NCBI RefSeq assembly: GCF_004116405.1
Contig: NZ_SDIC01000011.1
Coordinates: 108,083-172,082, forward strand
DNA: 64,000 nucleotides
Direction of reading: 5' to 3'
Origin: Halegenticoccus tardaugens
GTDB taxonomy: Archaea > Halobacteriota > Halobacteria > Halobacteriales > Haloferacaceae
The notes below the pieces were generated by a model. That model was given only the letters and a program-made list of their open reading frames with translations, did no database searches and was not told where the DNA came from. Shown here one piece after another: positions 25,587-33,405 of this stretch (within the stretch, counting starts at the first letter, position 1; the number at the start of each line of letters is the position of its first letter). Both the position numbers and the translations under genes were made by a program.

Positions 25587-25590
25587 GTGA
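25501..25590 (+). CDS. 29-aa upstream ORF coupled to the methyltransferase
   Basis: ATG 25501 lies about 32 nt after the centre of the TATA box 25465-25473. It opens MAPRVVEPSVMERRSTEAPR and stops at TGA 25588-25590. The stop overlaps GTG 25587 of the next gene (GTGA). It may be a leader peptide that delivers ribosomes to the methyltransferase start, or chance. No similarity recognised; composition is Arg-rich. Confidence 0.4.
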   Translation: MAPRVVEPSVMERRSTEAPRSPSFGARRW

Positions 25591-26174
25591 TTCGAGTGGC
25601 ACTCACGGACTGGCTGTTGGATCGGGCGTTCGGGAACCCGCGGGGGATACTCGGAAACGTCGGCGGGAGAGTGATGGCACGAACGAACGACGACGCGGCG
25701 CGGTGGGTCGTCTCGCTTCTCGACCTCGCCCCGACCGATCGCGTCCTCGAAGTCGGCTTCGGTCCCGGCGTGGGGATCGAACTCGCGAGCGCCGCCGCGT
25801 CCGAGGGATTCGTCGCGGGTGTCGACCCCGCGAAAGGGATGGTCGAGCAGGCGCGGCGGCGAAACGCGACGGCGATCGAGGCTGGCCGGGTCGAGCTCCG
25901 CCGCGGGGTCGCAGACGACCTCCCGTACGCGGACGGGACGTTCGACGCCGCGTTCAGCGTGAACTCGATGCAGGTGTGGCCCGACGCGGTCGCGGGGCTT
26001 CGGGAACTCCACAGGGTTCTGAAACCCGGCGGGAGCGTCGCCCTCGCGTTCACTCCGCACGCCGGAGGGTCGCGAGACGAACTGCCGGGACCGCTCGCCC
26101 GGGCGGGATTCGAGCGCGTCCGAATCCGGGAGCAGGACGAGGCGTTCTGTGCGACCGCGACCGCGACGAAGTGA
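25587..26174 (+). CDS. class I SAM-dependent methyltransferase
   Basis: About 195 residues if started at GTG 25587; GTG 25584 and 25596 are alternatives. Rossmann SAM-binding motif I VLEVGFGPGVG, motif II acidic GVDPAKGM, motif III DDLPYADGTFDAAFSVNSMQ, and post-III VLKPGGSVALAF. Resembles UbiE/MenG-like small methyltransferases. Substrate unknown. It has a likely promoter with two TATA-like boxes and an overlapping upstream ORF. Confidence 0.85.
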   Translation: MIRVALTDWLLDRAFGNPRGILGNVGGRVMARTNDDAARWVVSLLDLAPTDRVLEVGFGPGVGIELASAAASEGFVAGVDPAKGMVEQARRRNATAIEAGRVELRRGVADDLPYADGTFDAAFSVNSMQVWPDAVAGLRELHRVLKPGGSVALAFTPHAGGSRDELPGPLARAGFERVRIREQDEAFCATATATK

Positions 26175-26189
26175 GCGATCGGGGCCGTC

Positions 26190-27635
26190 TCACTGATCGA
26201 CCGGCGCGGGATTCCGGTCCGCGTCGACGCCGGCGGTCGCGAGGCTCGCGCCGACGATCGCGGCCAGCGTCACCGGCCAGACGAGGATCGGGAAGTAGTC
26301 CGAGAAGACGTAGACGTTGGCGATCGAACTCGCCAGCCCGACCGCGACGCCCGCGAAGACGCCCGCGCCGGTCGTGTGGTCCCAAAAGAGGACGAAAAGC
26401 AGCGGGAGCCCCAACGAGACGCCGAGACCGACGTAGGCGAACTCGATGATCTCGAAGATCGTGCCCGGGCGAACCCACGCCAGCAGGACGCCGAACCCGG
26501 CGGCGACGACGACGACGGCGCGGCCGACCGCGATGAGTGTACGCTCGTCCGCGTCCGGATTCACGTGCGTCTCGTAAAAGCGCGTGACGTCCGAGGAGGT
26601 GACGAGCAGCATCGAGTCCGAGGTCGAGAGGACGGCGCTGACGATCGCCGCGAGGAGGATTCCGGCGAAGACCGGCGGGAACAGGTCGGTGATGGCGATC
26701 ATCGCGACGTTCTCCGGGTCGTTCACGGAGCCGTAGAGGACGCGCCCGGAGATGCCGATGAAAAGCGGCACGGTCAGCCGGAGCGACTGGAACGCCACCG
26801 CGATCACCGACGCCTTGCTGACGATCCGCTCGGACCGGATCGCCTGAAACCGCATCAGCGAGTGCGGCTGGCCGATCGTTCCCATCGCGAAGGTGACCCA
26901 CACGAGGACGAAGACCGCCAGTTCCGCGCCGCCGAGACCCGCGTCCATGCGGAGCAGCGCCGGGTCGATGGCGCTCGCGCGATCGACGAAGGCCGACCAT
27001 CCCCCGACCTCACGGATCGCGAGCACCGGCAGCGCGACCGCGCCGACGAAGATCAGGATGCCCTGGAAGAAGTCGGTCCACACCGAGGCGTTGAACCCGC
27101 CGAGCGTGGTGTACAGCGCCACCGCCGCCCCGCCGATCACGATCGCCCACGTGTAGTCGATCCCGAAGCCGGCGTTCATCGCCTCGCCGACCGCGATGAC
27201 CTGCGCGCCGACGTACGAGACCATGAACACCACGACCGCGACCGTCGCGACGACTCGGATCGCCGGTCCGAACCGCTCTCCGCCGAACGTCGACGAGACG
27301 TGGTCGGTGACCGTGACGCTGTCTATCGCCTCGGACTCGCGACGGAGCGGGGACGCGACGTACCGGTACATGAGGAGGACGATGACGAGCATGGTCAGCG
27401 AAAACCACAATCCGCTCAGACCGAACGCGAATCCGGTCCCGACCCACGCGAAAAACGTCCACCCGCTCGCGACCGACGAGACGTCCGACACCGCGATCGG
27501 CCACGTCCCGACGTCGCGACCGGCCAGCAGGTAATCCGACAGCCGCTTCGTCTCCGTCGTGAAAAAGAAGTACAGCCCGATGGCGATCAGGCCGAGCAAG
27601 TACAGGCCGAACGTGACCTGCATTCCGATCGACAT
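26190..27635 (-). CDS. sodium:solute symporter family transporter
   Basis: 481 residues with about 13 membrane helices. SSS-family landmarks: the N-terminal helix, LLAGRDVGTWPIAVSDVSS, QPHSLMRFQAIRS at about 233, and AAIVSAVLSTSDSMLLVTSS with the conserved Ser/Asp sodium-site region. It resembles the pantothenate/proline/acetate-type branch; substrate not assignable. ATG directly abuts the stop of a 46-aa membrane protein, so the two are one unit. Confidence 0.9.
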   Translation of the reverse strand: MSIGMQVTFGLYLLGLIAIGLYFFFTTETKRLSDYLLAGRDVGTWPIAVSDVSSVASGWTFFAWVGTGFAFGLSGLWFSLTMLVIVLLMYRYVASPLRRESEAIDSVTVTDHVSSTFGGERFGPAIRVVATVAVVVFMVSYVGAQVIAVGEAMNAGFGIDYTWAIVIGGAAVALYTTLGGFNASVWTDFFQGILIFVGAVALPVLAIREVGGWSAFVDRASAIDPALLRMDAGLGGAELAVFVLVWVTFAMGTIGQPHSLMRFQAIRSERIVSKASVIAVAFQSLRLTVPLFIGISGRVLYGSVNDPENVAMIAITDLFPPVFAGILLAAIVSAVLSTSDSMLLVTSSDVTRFYETHVNPDADERTLIAVGRAVVVVAAGFGVLLAWVRPGTIFEIIEFAYVGLGVSLGLPLLFVLFWDHTTGAGVFAGVAVGLASSIANVYVFSDYFPILVWPVTLAAIVGASLATAGVDADRNPAPVDQ

Positions 27636-27776
27636 TTACCGCCGTCCCCACGCGGAGACGTAGCCGCCCGTCCGACGCGCGTCGAGGCGGTAGAGGAGGT
27701 ACGCGGCGATCGGTATCGCGACCATCAGCGCGAGGGCGACGGCCGTTCCGAGCGGTAATCCGGTTCCGGGAGTCAT
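27636..27776 (-). CDS. 46-aa membrane companion of the symporter
   Basis: MTPGTGLPLGTAVALALMVA begins a 46-residue protein with one helix (about 10-30) and a basic tail (RLDARRTGGYVSAWGRR). ATG 27776 has a TATA-like box about 27 nt upstream. Its stop TAA lies immediately before the symporter ATG with no gap. Small partners in front of SSS transporters are known (for example YhdT-type next to PanF), so an accessory role is likely. Confidence 0.75.
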   Translation of the reverse strand: MTPGTGLPLGTAVALALMVAIPIAAYLLYRLDARRTGGYVSAWGRR

Positions 27777-27797
27777 ACCAGACGACCAACCAAGAGC

Positions 27798-27808
27798 ATA
27801 ATATAAAG
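27798..27808 (-). promoter_or_regulatory. TATA-like box of the symporter operon
   Basis: ATAATATAAAG on the + strand (CTTTATATTAT on the minus strand), centred about 27 nt upstream of ATG 27776, the spacing of a leaderless haloarchaeal promoter. Confidence 0.7.
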
Positions 27809-27864
27809 TTTTCGAATTTTGAAGTTTTCTCATAGCTAGAGTGATAGAATCGGAGGTGTTCGAT

Positions 27865-28944
27865 TCAAAGGAGCGCGAGAAACAGCGGAACGAGCACGAG
27901 AAGGGCGAGGAACGCGGCGAACGTCCGTCCGTCAGACACCAGTCGGTCGTACGGGATTCCGACGGCGGTCGCGTACCGGTCGTGGTTCGCGAGAAAGAGC
28001 GTTGCGACGGCGGCGGCGGCACCGCCGAGAACCAAGACCGCTCGGATGCCGGCCGGCGTGTCGAGAAGGAGGGCGACCAGCAGCGTGTCGGTGACCGTTC
28101 CGACGCTCGCGCCCATGACGTACGGCACCATCTCGTCTCGATCGACGTAGCCGCGATTGTACAGGGGAACGACGACGCCGACGGAGAAGGCGATGCTCGT
28201 CGTGAACCCGGTCAGGGCGAGACCGACGCCGAACGAGAGCCACCGCTTTCGGAGGTGGCGAACGTACCGATCGCGGAGCCGACGCCTGTCGAGGCCTGCG
28301 ACCGTCCGACCGAAGAGCTTGAGACTGCCGAACAGCAGCGCGAGCGCCAGGACGAACGCCGCCGGCCCGCCGAGGACGTCCGTGAGCGCACCCGCGGCCG
28401 GCGCGAAGAAGGAGAGCAAGCCGGGGTCGGCGACGGGGGCGCCGCCGCTGCCGTCGGACGTGATCCGGAACCGCGAGAAGACGGCGAATCCGGCGACGGT
28501 CGCCGGGAGGTAGATCGTGTACGAGACGAGGACCGTCAGCACGCCGAGACCCGTCGCGCGCCGGAGCGGCTGACGCCTTCCGACGGAATCGAGCCCGCCG
28601 ATGACGAGGACGATGCCCGCGGCCCCGAGCCGCGACCCCGCGATCATCAAAAACAGCTGCTCGGGCGTCACGAGACCGGCTCCGAAGAGCGAGAGCGCGA
28701 GCGCCGCGACGACCGATCCGTTCAACATCGCGTAGGCGGCGAGCCAACTCGTGCCGAGCGCGGAGGCGGGCGACCGCGTCACGATCCGAAGCGTCGACGC
28801 CAGATCGGGGGCGAGCACCGGCGTCGCGGCCCCCAGCAACTGTACCGCGAACAGGAAGACCGCGACCGCTACCAGCCCCGCGAACGCCCGCACGGCGGTC
28901 GGTAGCCGCCGCGGGGACGCGTCGCTCGCGTCGCCACTCGTCAT
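27865..28944 (-). CDS. polytopic transporter, Na/phosphate-symporter-like
   Basis: 359 residues from ATG 28944 with about nine helices. Two inverted-looking halves each contain a Ser/Thr/Gly-rich loop before a helix (LGTSWLAAYAMLNGSVVAAL and GFTTSIAFSVGVVVPLY), as in Na/Pi cotransporters (NptA/PNaS). I rate this as family-level similarity only. Longer starts (29016) would add a basic, unlikely N-terminus. Divergent neighbours; no phosphate genes nearby. Confidence 0.65.
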   Translation of the reverse strand: MTSGDASDASPRRLPTAVRAFAGLVAVAVFLFAVQLLGAATPVLAPDLASTLRIVTRSPASALGTSWLAAYAMLNGSVVAALALSLFGAGLVTPEQLFLMIAGSRLGAAGIVLVIGGLDSVGRRQPLRRATGLGVLTVLVSYTIYLPATVAGFAVFSRFRITSDGSGGAPVADPGLLSFFAPAAGALTDVLGGPAAFVLALALLFGSLKLFGRTVAGLDRRRLRDRYVRHLRKRWLSFGVGLALTGFTTSIAFSVGVVVPLYNRGYVDRDEMVPYVMGASVGTVTDTLLVALLLDTPAGIRAVLVLGGAAAAVATLFLANHDRYATAVGIPYDRLVSDGRTFAAFLALLVLVPLFLALL

Positions 28945-29414
28945 ACGTCTTCGTCTACGACCGAGAGGGGGATGTGAGTTGCCCGGGCGTCGGTTCCGTA
29001 CCGTTCCCCGCTGCAACTCGCGCGGTCGGTTCCGACGGCGATTCGGTGGCGGGTTCGGCGGCTGAATGGACGCTACGACTCTCTGGATTTAACCTTTGAC
29101 CTACTTGTTACTGCTCACTACCATTCACAGAACAGATGGGCGCTGCATGCTTGCGTTCGACTGTCGAACGGATCGACCTTTCAGGAGTGAGTCATCCAAG
29201 TTCGGGGAACGAAACACCAAGTTTTGCAAAGTTTCGATAACCTCTCGATCGGTGGAAGAAACAGGAGGGAGTTATTCGAACGATCGTTGGACGTTCGTGC
29301 TGCTAGCAACAGTCTTGGAACTGAGTTAAACGATACCTCCGCATCTCAAAGCCCTCAGCCTCTGAGAAGTGACGCTTGTGAATTCAGAACTGTGCATCAC
29401 TCCGCCTAAGCGGC
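28945..29414. other. gene-free stretch with a composition break
   Basis: GC-rich sequence ends near 29070-29085. From there to 29414 the DNA is AT-richer and has only short unrelated frames (for example 29096-29329), none with recognisable features. It contains a 12-bp copy of the tRNA-Arg 3' end at 29136-29147. Probably decayed foreign DNA. Confidence 0.5.
29136..29147. repeat. 12-bp match to the tRNA-Arg 3' end (possible att remnant)
   Basis: ATGGGCGCTGCA is identical, in the same orientation, to the bases at 31452-31463 and 31557-31568, which form the acceptor end of tRNA-Arg. It sits close to the composition break near 29080. Confidence 0.4.
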
Positions 29415-29948
29415 CTACAATGGCGAATCGGTCCCGTCAGTGTGTCCCAATCGGCCTGCCGCCGTATTCCGCCGGTCCGATGCGGGCACGATCTCTGTGC
29501 CATCGCTTGCGGCAAGGCCGTGGGGTGGCATATTGTTGTAGACCGTCTCATACCCGTCAGGATCCACGACGAATGTTTCGTGCCAGATCCCGACGGCCGC
29601 GTCTTCTTTCGTCCCGTCCTCGTAGTAGTTTTCCCAAGCAGGGAAGTGAAGGCGATCACTATCCCGTGCGTAATCACGCAGGGCCTCAAAGGAGTCCCAG
29701 TATTGGATGAATCCGACGTTTCGGATACCAGGCCCGACTACTGTTCGGCTTCCGAGCAGACTTGATTCCGAATCCAAGACGAGTTCCCGGATCATCCGTG
29801 GCGCGAGCAGGAAGACCGGCAGCCAACGATGGACCTTCCAGAACGCGTTGATTCTGAGCCCAATATGGAAGACTACGAACCCCTCGTCGCGCTCCGCAGC
29901 CACCTTCTGTTCGATCGGTTCGTTAGTTTGGTGGTGATCGTCCGTCAT
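29415..29948 (-). CDS. DUF4188-family (monooxygenase-like) protein
   Basis: 177 residues from ATG 29948. Blocks VVFHIGLRINAFWKVHRWLP, GFIQYWDSFEALRDYARD, and WHETFVVDPDGYETVYNNMP match the DUF4188 family, which has a dimeric alpha-beta (ABM-like) barrel fold and no settled function. An open frame 42 codons longer is rejected because its N-terminus is unlike the family. AT-richer codon use than the core; lies in the tRNA-linked segment. Confidence 0.82.
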   Translation of the reverse strand: MTDDHHQTNEPIEQKVAAERDEGFVVFHIGLRINAFWKVHRWLPVFLLAPRMIRELVLDSESSLLGSRTVVGPGIRNVGFIQYWDSFEALRDYARDSDRLHFPAWENYYEDGTKEDAAVGIWHETFVVDPDGYETVYNNMPPHGLAASDGTEIVPASDRRNTAAGRLGHTDGTDSPL

Positions 29949-30122
29949 TATGATGCTGATGGGCAACCATCCTGTTGTGGATTTCCCTAACATGTTGGGA
30001 AAACTCTGACTGCGGTAGCTGGTAACCGTTAGATATGGACATCGAGGATACCCTTCCGATCGAACTGCCGACAACTGAGACCAGTCTGACGCGGACGTTT
30101 TATGGAAAATTCGAGGCTAAAA

Positions 30123-30142
30123 CCCCGCCCTTCAGGGCGGGG
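30123..30142 (+). mobile_element. orphan IS200/IS605-type end hairpin
   Basis: CCCCGCCCTTCAGGGCGGGG is a 9-bp stem with a 2-nt loop, immediately followed by AGGATGTCA. This hairpin plus AGGATGTC is what I know from the right ends of haloarchaeal IS200/IS605 and IS1341 (tnpB) elements, where it is read by the transposase and lies in the guide-RNA region. No tnpA or tnpB is within several kb, so this is a remnant or a solo end. Confidence 0.6.
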
Positions 30143-30145
30143 AGG

Positions 30146-30424
30146 ATGTCAATCGCTATCAGTCACTACCTGACGCTGACCCGCCGTGTCGAGTCCGGGT
30201 ACTGGGCAGGCTTTTTCGGGATTAGTGCCGCGATGCTCGCGTATTTTCACATCAGCCCGTGGGCGGTCGAACCACCACAGGACGTGATGATGCCATATGC
30301 GAATCTAGTGACTGGCTATTTGGCGTTCGGAATCGTGCTCGCACTCGGTGCCTCGGTCGTCATCGGATTCGTGCACGCGGCAGTTTTGTGGACGATCCGG
30401 AACGTCAGGGTGGTCGAGCCATAA
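30146..30424 (+). CDS. small membrane protein fused to the IS-type end
   Basis: 92 residues from the ATG in the IS-end motif (AGGATGTCAATCGC). Two or three hydrophobic helices at about 18-33, 50-75 and 78-90. The frame also stays open upstream through the hairpin to ATG 30035. The gene may be a host gene whose 5' end was replaced by the element. No family recognised. Its C-terminus VLWTIRNVRVVEP is followed by a T5 run at 30473-30477 (possible terminator). Confidence 0.5.
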   Translation: MSIAISHYLTLTRRVESGYWAGFFGISAAMLAYFHISPWAVEPPQDVMMPYANLVTGYLAFGIVLALGASVVIGFVHAAVLWTIRNVRVVEP

Positions 30425-30539
30425 GACGAAACCCGGAAGATGGAACGACGAGCGGGTCGGCGTTTTTCCCGACGCAAAGAGAACAAGGGCTCACGATGGT
30501 GTGGTTTCAGCTGCGATACTCAGACCCAGGGCGGTCGAT

Positions 30540-31169
30540 ATGATCCGTGCACGCTTTCGTATGACCTTGCCCGACGATGTCTGGGTCTCCGAGGTGTCCA
30601 GGTCGTTTTCGGATGCGACGCTCCGATTACTCACTGGCGTTCCAAAGGGTGATCGGGCGCTCGAACTCGGTGAAGTGCGGGCCGAGAGCCCAGAGTCGGT
30701 CACCGATGCAATACAGGAACATGCAGATATCTTCAAGTACGATCAGTTGTACGTTGGCGACCGTCGGGCCATCGGGCAGTACGAGGCCGACGAGAAGAGC
30801 CTCTACGAATTCCTGTGGGCGTCCTCGCTCCCGCCAGAGTTCCAGATTCTCGTCGAAAACGGCGAGATGGAGTTCGGTCTGACTGCGACACGGGACCAGT
30901 TCGAGGCGTTCGGGTCAGCGCTCGATGACACCGGTCGTCAGTACGACCTCTTGACGCTGGTCCATACCGACGAGGAGGATGCCCTACTGACGGACCGTCA
31001 ACGAGAATACTTGACCGTCGCGTACCGCCGCGGTTACTTCGAGGTGCCGCGAGAGTGCACCCTCGCTGAATTGGCAGCTACGCTGGGCGTAGACAAGTCG
31101 AGTGCCAGCGGGACGATTCGACGTGGCGCGGGCCGTATCATCGGGCAGTTCATCGTCAGTTGTGAGTGA
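30540..31169 (+). CDS. HTH-10 (Bat-like) transcriptional regulator
   Basis: 209 residues. The C-terminal domain LTDRQREYLTVAYRRGYFEV then CTLAELAATLGVDKSSASGT is the bacterioopsin-activator HTH_10 helix-turn-helix (about 150-205). The N-terminal 140 residues match the usual partner domain of these regulators (MIRARFRMTLPDDVWVSEVS; TRDQFEAFGSALDDTGRQYD). It probably responds to an unknown signal and controls local genes. It lies inside the tRNA-linked AT-richer segment. Confidence 0.88.
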   Translation: MIRARFRMTLPDDVWVSEVSRSFSDATLRLLTGVPKGDRALELGEVRAESPESVTDAIQEHADIFKYDQLYVGDRRAIGQYEADEKSLYEFLWASSLPPEFQILVENGEMEFGLTATRDQFEAFGSALDDTGRQYDLLTLVHTDEEDALLTDRQREYLTVAYRRGYFEVPRECTLAELAATLGVDKSSASGTIRRGAGRIIGQFIVSCE

Positions 31170-31557
31170 CCGCTGGGCAAACGACCAGGATTCCACAAAC
31201 CCGTGGTCGAGAGAGCGTCTGTCTCCAGCACGGATCTCTGAGGTACCCAAAGAGATACTGAATCGAGCGTATCTATCCAGCGCAACCGAGGCTGTGGCTC
31301 AATCAGCGATTGATTTTCTCCCACCGGCCAGTTCGGCTGTACGCGAAACACAGGGAATCCGATCCGTCGTTCGGCCATCGAACGAAAGCACAGAACCTGA
31401 CTGTTCGACTGACAATCACCACGCTGCCGGGCGGTTATTGGTCTAAAATCTATGGGCGCTGCAGGATTTGAACCACGGTCGCTCACTTCGTTCGCTCCCT
31501 GATTCAAATCCTTCGCGCGACGTCATTCGCTCCTCACGTTCGTTCGTCGCAGAAACA
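31170..31557. other. gene-free stretch upstream of tRNA-Arg with repeated tRNA end
   Basis: No real gene is visible. 31452-31474 repeats the 3' end of the tRNA-Arg gene exactly. Between it and the tRNA are two imperfect inverted repeats (CGCTCACTTCGTTCGCTC at 31480-31497 and a similar TCACGTTCGTTCGTCG at 31534-31549) of a kind common beside haloarchaeal tRNA genes. Confidence 0.55.
31452..31474. repeat. duplicate of the tRNA-Arg 3' end (att-like)
   Basis: These 23 bases are identical to 31557-31579, covering the acceptor stem, discriminator and part of the T arm. Such a copy is left when an element integrates into the tRNA 3' end. The two copies are only 105 bp apart, so the original element is largely gone or the site was used twice. 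Confidence 0.75.
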
Positions 31558-31632
31558 TGGGCGCTGCAGGATTTGAACCCGCGACAACTTGGTCCGAAGC
31601 CAAGCACTCTGTCCAGACTGAGCTAAGCGCCC
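31558..31632 (-). tRNA. tRNA-Arg (anticodon UCG)
   Basis: 75 nt on the minus strand without encoded CCA. Cloverleaf by hand: acceptor GGGCGCT/AGCGCCC, D stem GCTC/GAGT (one G-U), anticodon stem CTTGG/CCAAG with loop CTTCGGA (anticodon TCG, reading CGA), T stem GCGGG/CCTGC with loop TTCAAAT. The 3' end is duplicated at 31452-31474, suggesting it is an integration target. Confidence 0.95.
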
Positions 31633-31735
31633 GTACAGTATCCTACCGCGGCACGGTCGTTTAAATCACGTGGTTTTCGTCCACCGCCCGCGCGCTTCGC
31701 GTCATTTATCACGACCCGCCGGACAGGCATGCCTA

Positions 31736-32614
31736 ATGACCCTCGTCGACCGCGCCCGCGGGTGCTTCGAACTCGCCCGCCCGGGCAACGCCGTCGCGGC
31801 CGGCGTCCTCACGTTCACGGGCGCGTTCGTCTCCGGGGCGGGGTCGGCGCAGGCACTCCCCGCGGCGCTCGCCGTCGCCGCCACGGTGTTCGCCACCGGC
31901 GCGGGCAACGCGGTCAACGACTACTTCGACCGCGAGATCGACCGGATCAACCGCCCCGACCGGCCGATCCCGCGCGGGGCGGTCTCCCCCCGCGGGGCGC
32001 TGCTGTTCAGCGCGGCGTTGTTCCTCGGTGCGACCGTTTGCGCCGCCCTGCTCCCGCCCCTGGCGATCGCCATCGCGGTCGTGAACCTCCTCGCGCTCGT
32101 CGCGTACACGAAGTTCTTCAAGGGTCTCCCCGGCGTCGGGAACGTGGTGGTCGCCTACCTCACCGGATCGACGTTCCTCTTCGGCGACGCGGCGGTGAAC
32201 CCCGTCGACGCCGGGGGGGTGCCCTTCTCCGACGCGACGCTCGTGCTGTTCGGGCTCGCGGCCGTCGCGACGCTCACCCGCGAGATCGTAAAGGACGTTG
32301 AGGACCTCGAAGGCGACCGCGAGGAGGGGCTCAGGACCCTGCCGATCGCCATCGGCGAGCGACCGGCGCTGTGGCTCGGCGTCGTCGCCATGCTCCTCGC
32401 GGCGCTGGCGAGCGTGCTCCCGTACCTCCGCGGGACGTTCGGACTCGTCTACCTCGCGTTCGTCCTTCCCGCCGACGTCGTCATGGTCGGCGCGGCGGTG
32501 CGGTCCTTCCGCGACCCTTCGGCGGGCCAGCGTCGGCTGAAACAGGGGATGTTCCTCGCCGCCGGGGCGTTCGTCGTCGGGCGGGCGGCCGCCATCCTCG
32601 GCGTCGGCGTCTGA
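31736..32614 (+). CDS. UbiA-family prenyltransferase, DGGGP synthase-like
   Basis: 292 residues with eight or nine helices. Adds the second geranylgeranyl chain to GGGP in archaeal ether-lipid synthesis (assignment by family and context). Aspartate-rich motifs: NDYFDREIDRINRPDRP at about 60-76 and DVEDLEGDREEGLRTLP at about 187-203. N-terminal ELARPGNAVAAG and length match archaeal DGGGP synthases. Other UbiA enzymes (menaquinone, heme) are less likely because of the PRPIP-type first motif. ATG 31736 is the family start; a frame opening 22 codons earlier is not supported. Confidence 0.9.
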   Translation: MTLVDRARGCFELARPGNAVAAGVLTFTGAFVSGAGSAQALPAALAVAATVFATGAGNAVNDYFDREIDRINRPDRPIPRGAVSPRGALLFSAALFLGATVCAALLPPLAIAIAVVNLLALVAYTKFFKGLPGVGNVVVAYLTGSTFLFGDAAVNPVDAGGVPFSDATLVLFGLAAVATLTREIVKDVEDLEGDREEGLRTLPIAIGERPALWLGVVAMLLAALASVLPYLRGTFGLVYLAFVLPADVVMVGAAVRSFRDPSAGQRRLKQGMFLAAGAFVVGRAAAILGVGV

Positions 32615-32753
32615 GCGTCAGTGCCCCGTCGAGATAATCAAAAAGAATATTACCAATTCACGGTATCTTTCCACCAGTTGATGACTCCTGCCGAGACGGA
32701 GCGTCACGCAGGCGGACGCACGCGGCGGTTCAGGCCGGCGACGAGGCCCCCGT

Positions 32754-33365
32754 ATGTATGATCTCGGCCCCGCGCTCGACGTCGACGTCGATCCGGGAAC
32801 GAATCTCCTCGTCTCCGGCCCGCCGCTGACCGGGAAGCGCGCGCTCGCGCTCGACGTCCTCGCGGAGGGAACCGACCGGGGCGAGGGTGCGATCGTCGTA
32901 ACGACCAAGGACAGCGCCGATCGCGTCCTCGACGAGTTCGCGCTACGGATCGGCTCCGAGGACCGTCCAGTCGCCGTCGTCGACTGCGTCACGCGCCAGC
33001 ACGGCATCGGCGACGTCCGCGACGACGACCGCGTCAAGTACACCTCGTCGCCGGTTGATATGACCGGCATCGGCATCAAACTCTCCGAGTGCCTCCAGGC
33101 GTTCTATCGGGACCAGCGCGTCGAGCGAAACCGAATCGCGATGCACTCGCTCTCGACGCTTCTCATGTACTCGAACCTGCAGACGGTGTTCCGATTCCTG
33201 CACGTGTTCACCGGACGGATCCAGAGCGTCGACGGGCTCGGACTGTTCTGTATCGACTCGACGGCCCACGACGACCGGACGACGAGCACGCTCACGCAAC
33301 TGTTCGACGGTGTCGTCGAGACGCGAGACGACGCCGATCCGGTGCTTCGGCTCGCGAGCGCGTGA
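32754..33365 (+). CDS. RecA-like ATPase-fold protein (HTR-like, DUF7504)
   Basis: 203 residues. P-loop-like GPPLTGKR at about 24-31 (Walker A with Leu-Thr in place of the usual small residues), a beta-strand GAIVVTTKDSADRV, and a second acidic strand GLGLFCIDSTAHDD at about 162-175. It resembles the haloarchaeal KaiC-like family annotated HTR-like. No known reaction; nucleotide binding is plausible, hydrolysis uncertain because the motif is degenerate. An AT-rich element lies about 100 nt upstream (32640-32655). Confidence 0.78.
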   Translation: MYDLGPALDVDVDPGTNLLVSGPPLTGKRALALDVLAEGTDRGEGAIVVTTKDSADRVLDEFALRIGSEDRPVAVVDCVTRQHGIGDVRDDDRVKYTSSPVDMTGIGIKLSECLQAFYRDQRVERNRIAMHSLSTLLMYSNLQTVFRFLHVFTGRIQSVDGLGLFCIDSTAHDDRTTSTLTQLFDGVVETRDDADPVLRLASA

Positions 33366-33405
33366 GCGGCGAACGCTTTTGGCCGCCCGCGTCCACCTCT
33401 GACGT

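Noticed and set aside
29096..29329. 77-codon ORF in the AT-rich segment
   Set aside because: No recognisable start signal, composition or domain; ends in random-looking sequence and lies next to a composition break.
17229..31557. One large genomic island from chorismate mutase to the tRNA
   Set aside because: Genes from 20100 to 28944 have normal GC and core functions; only the two shorter segments look acquired.
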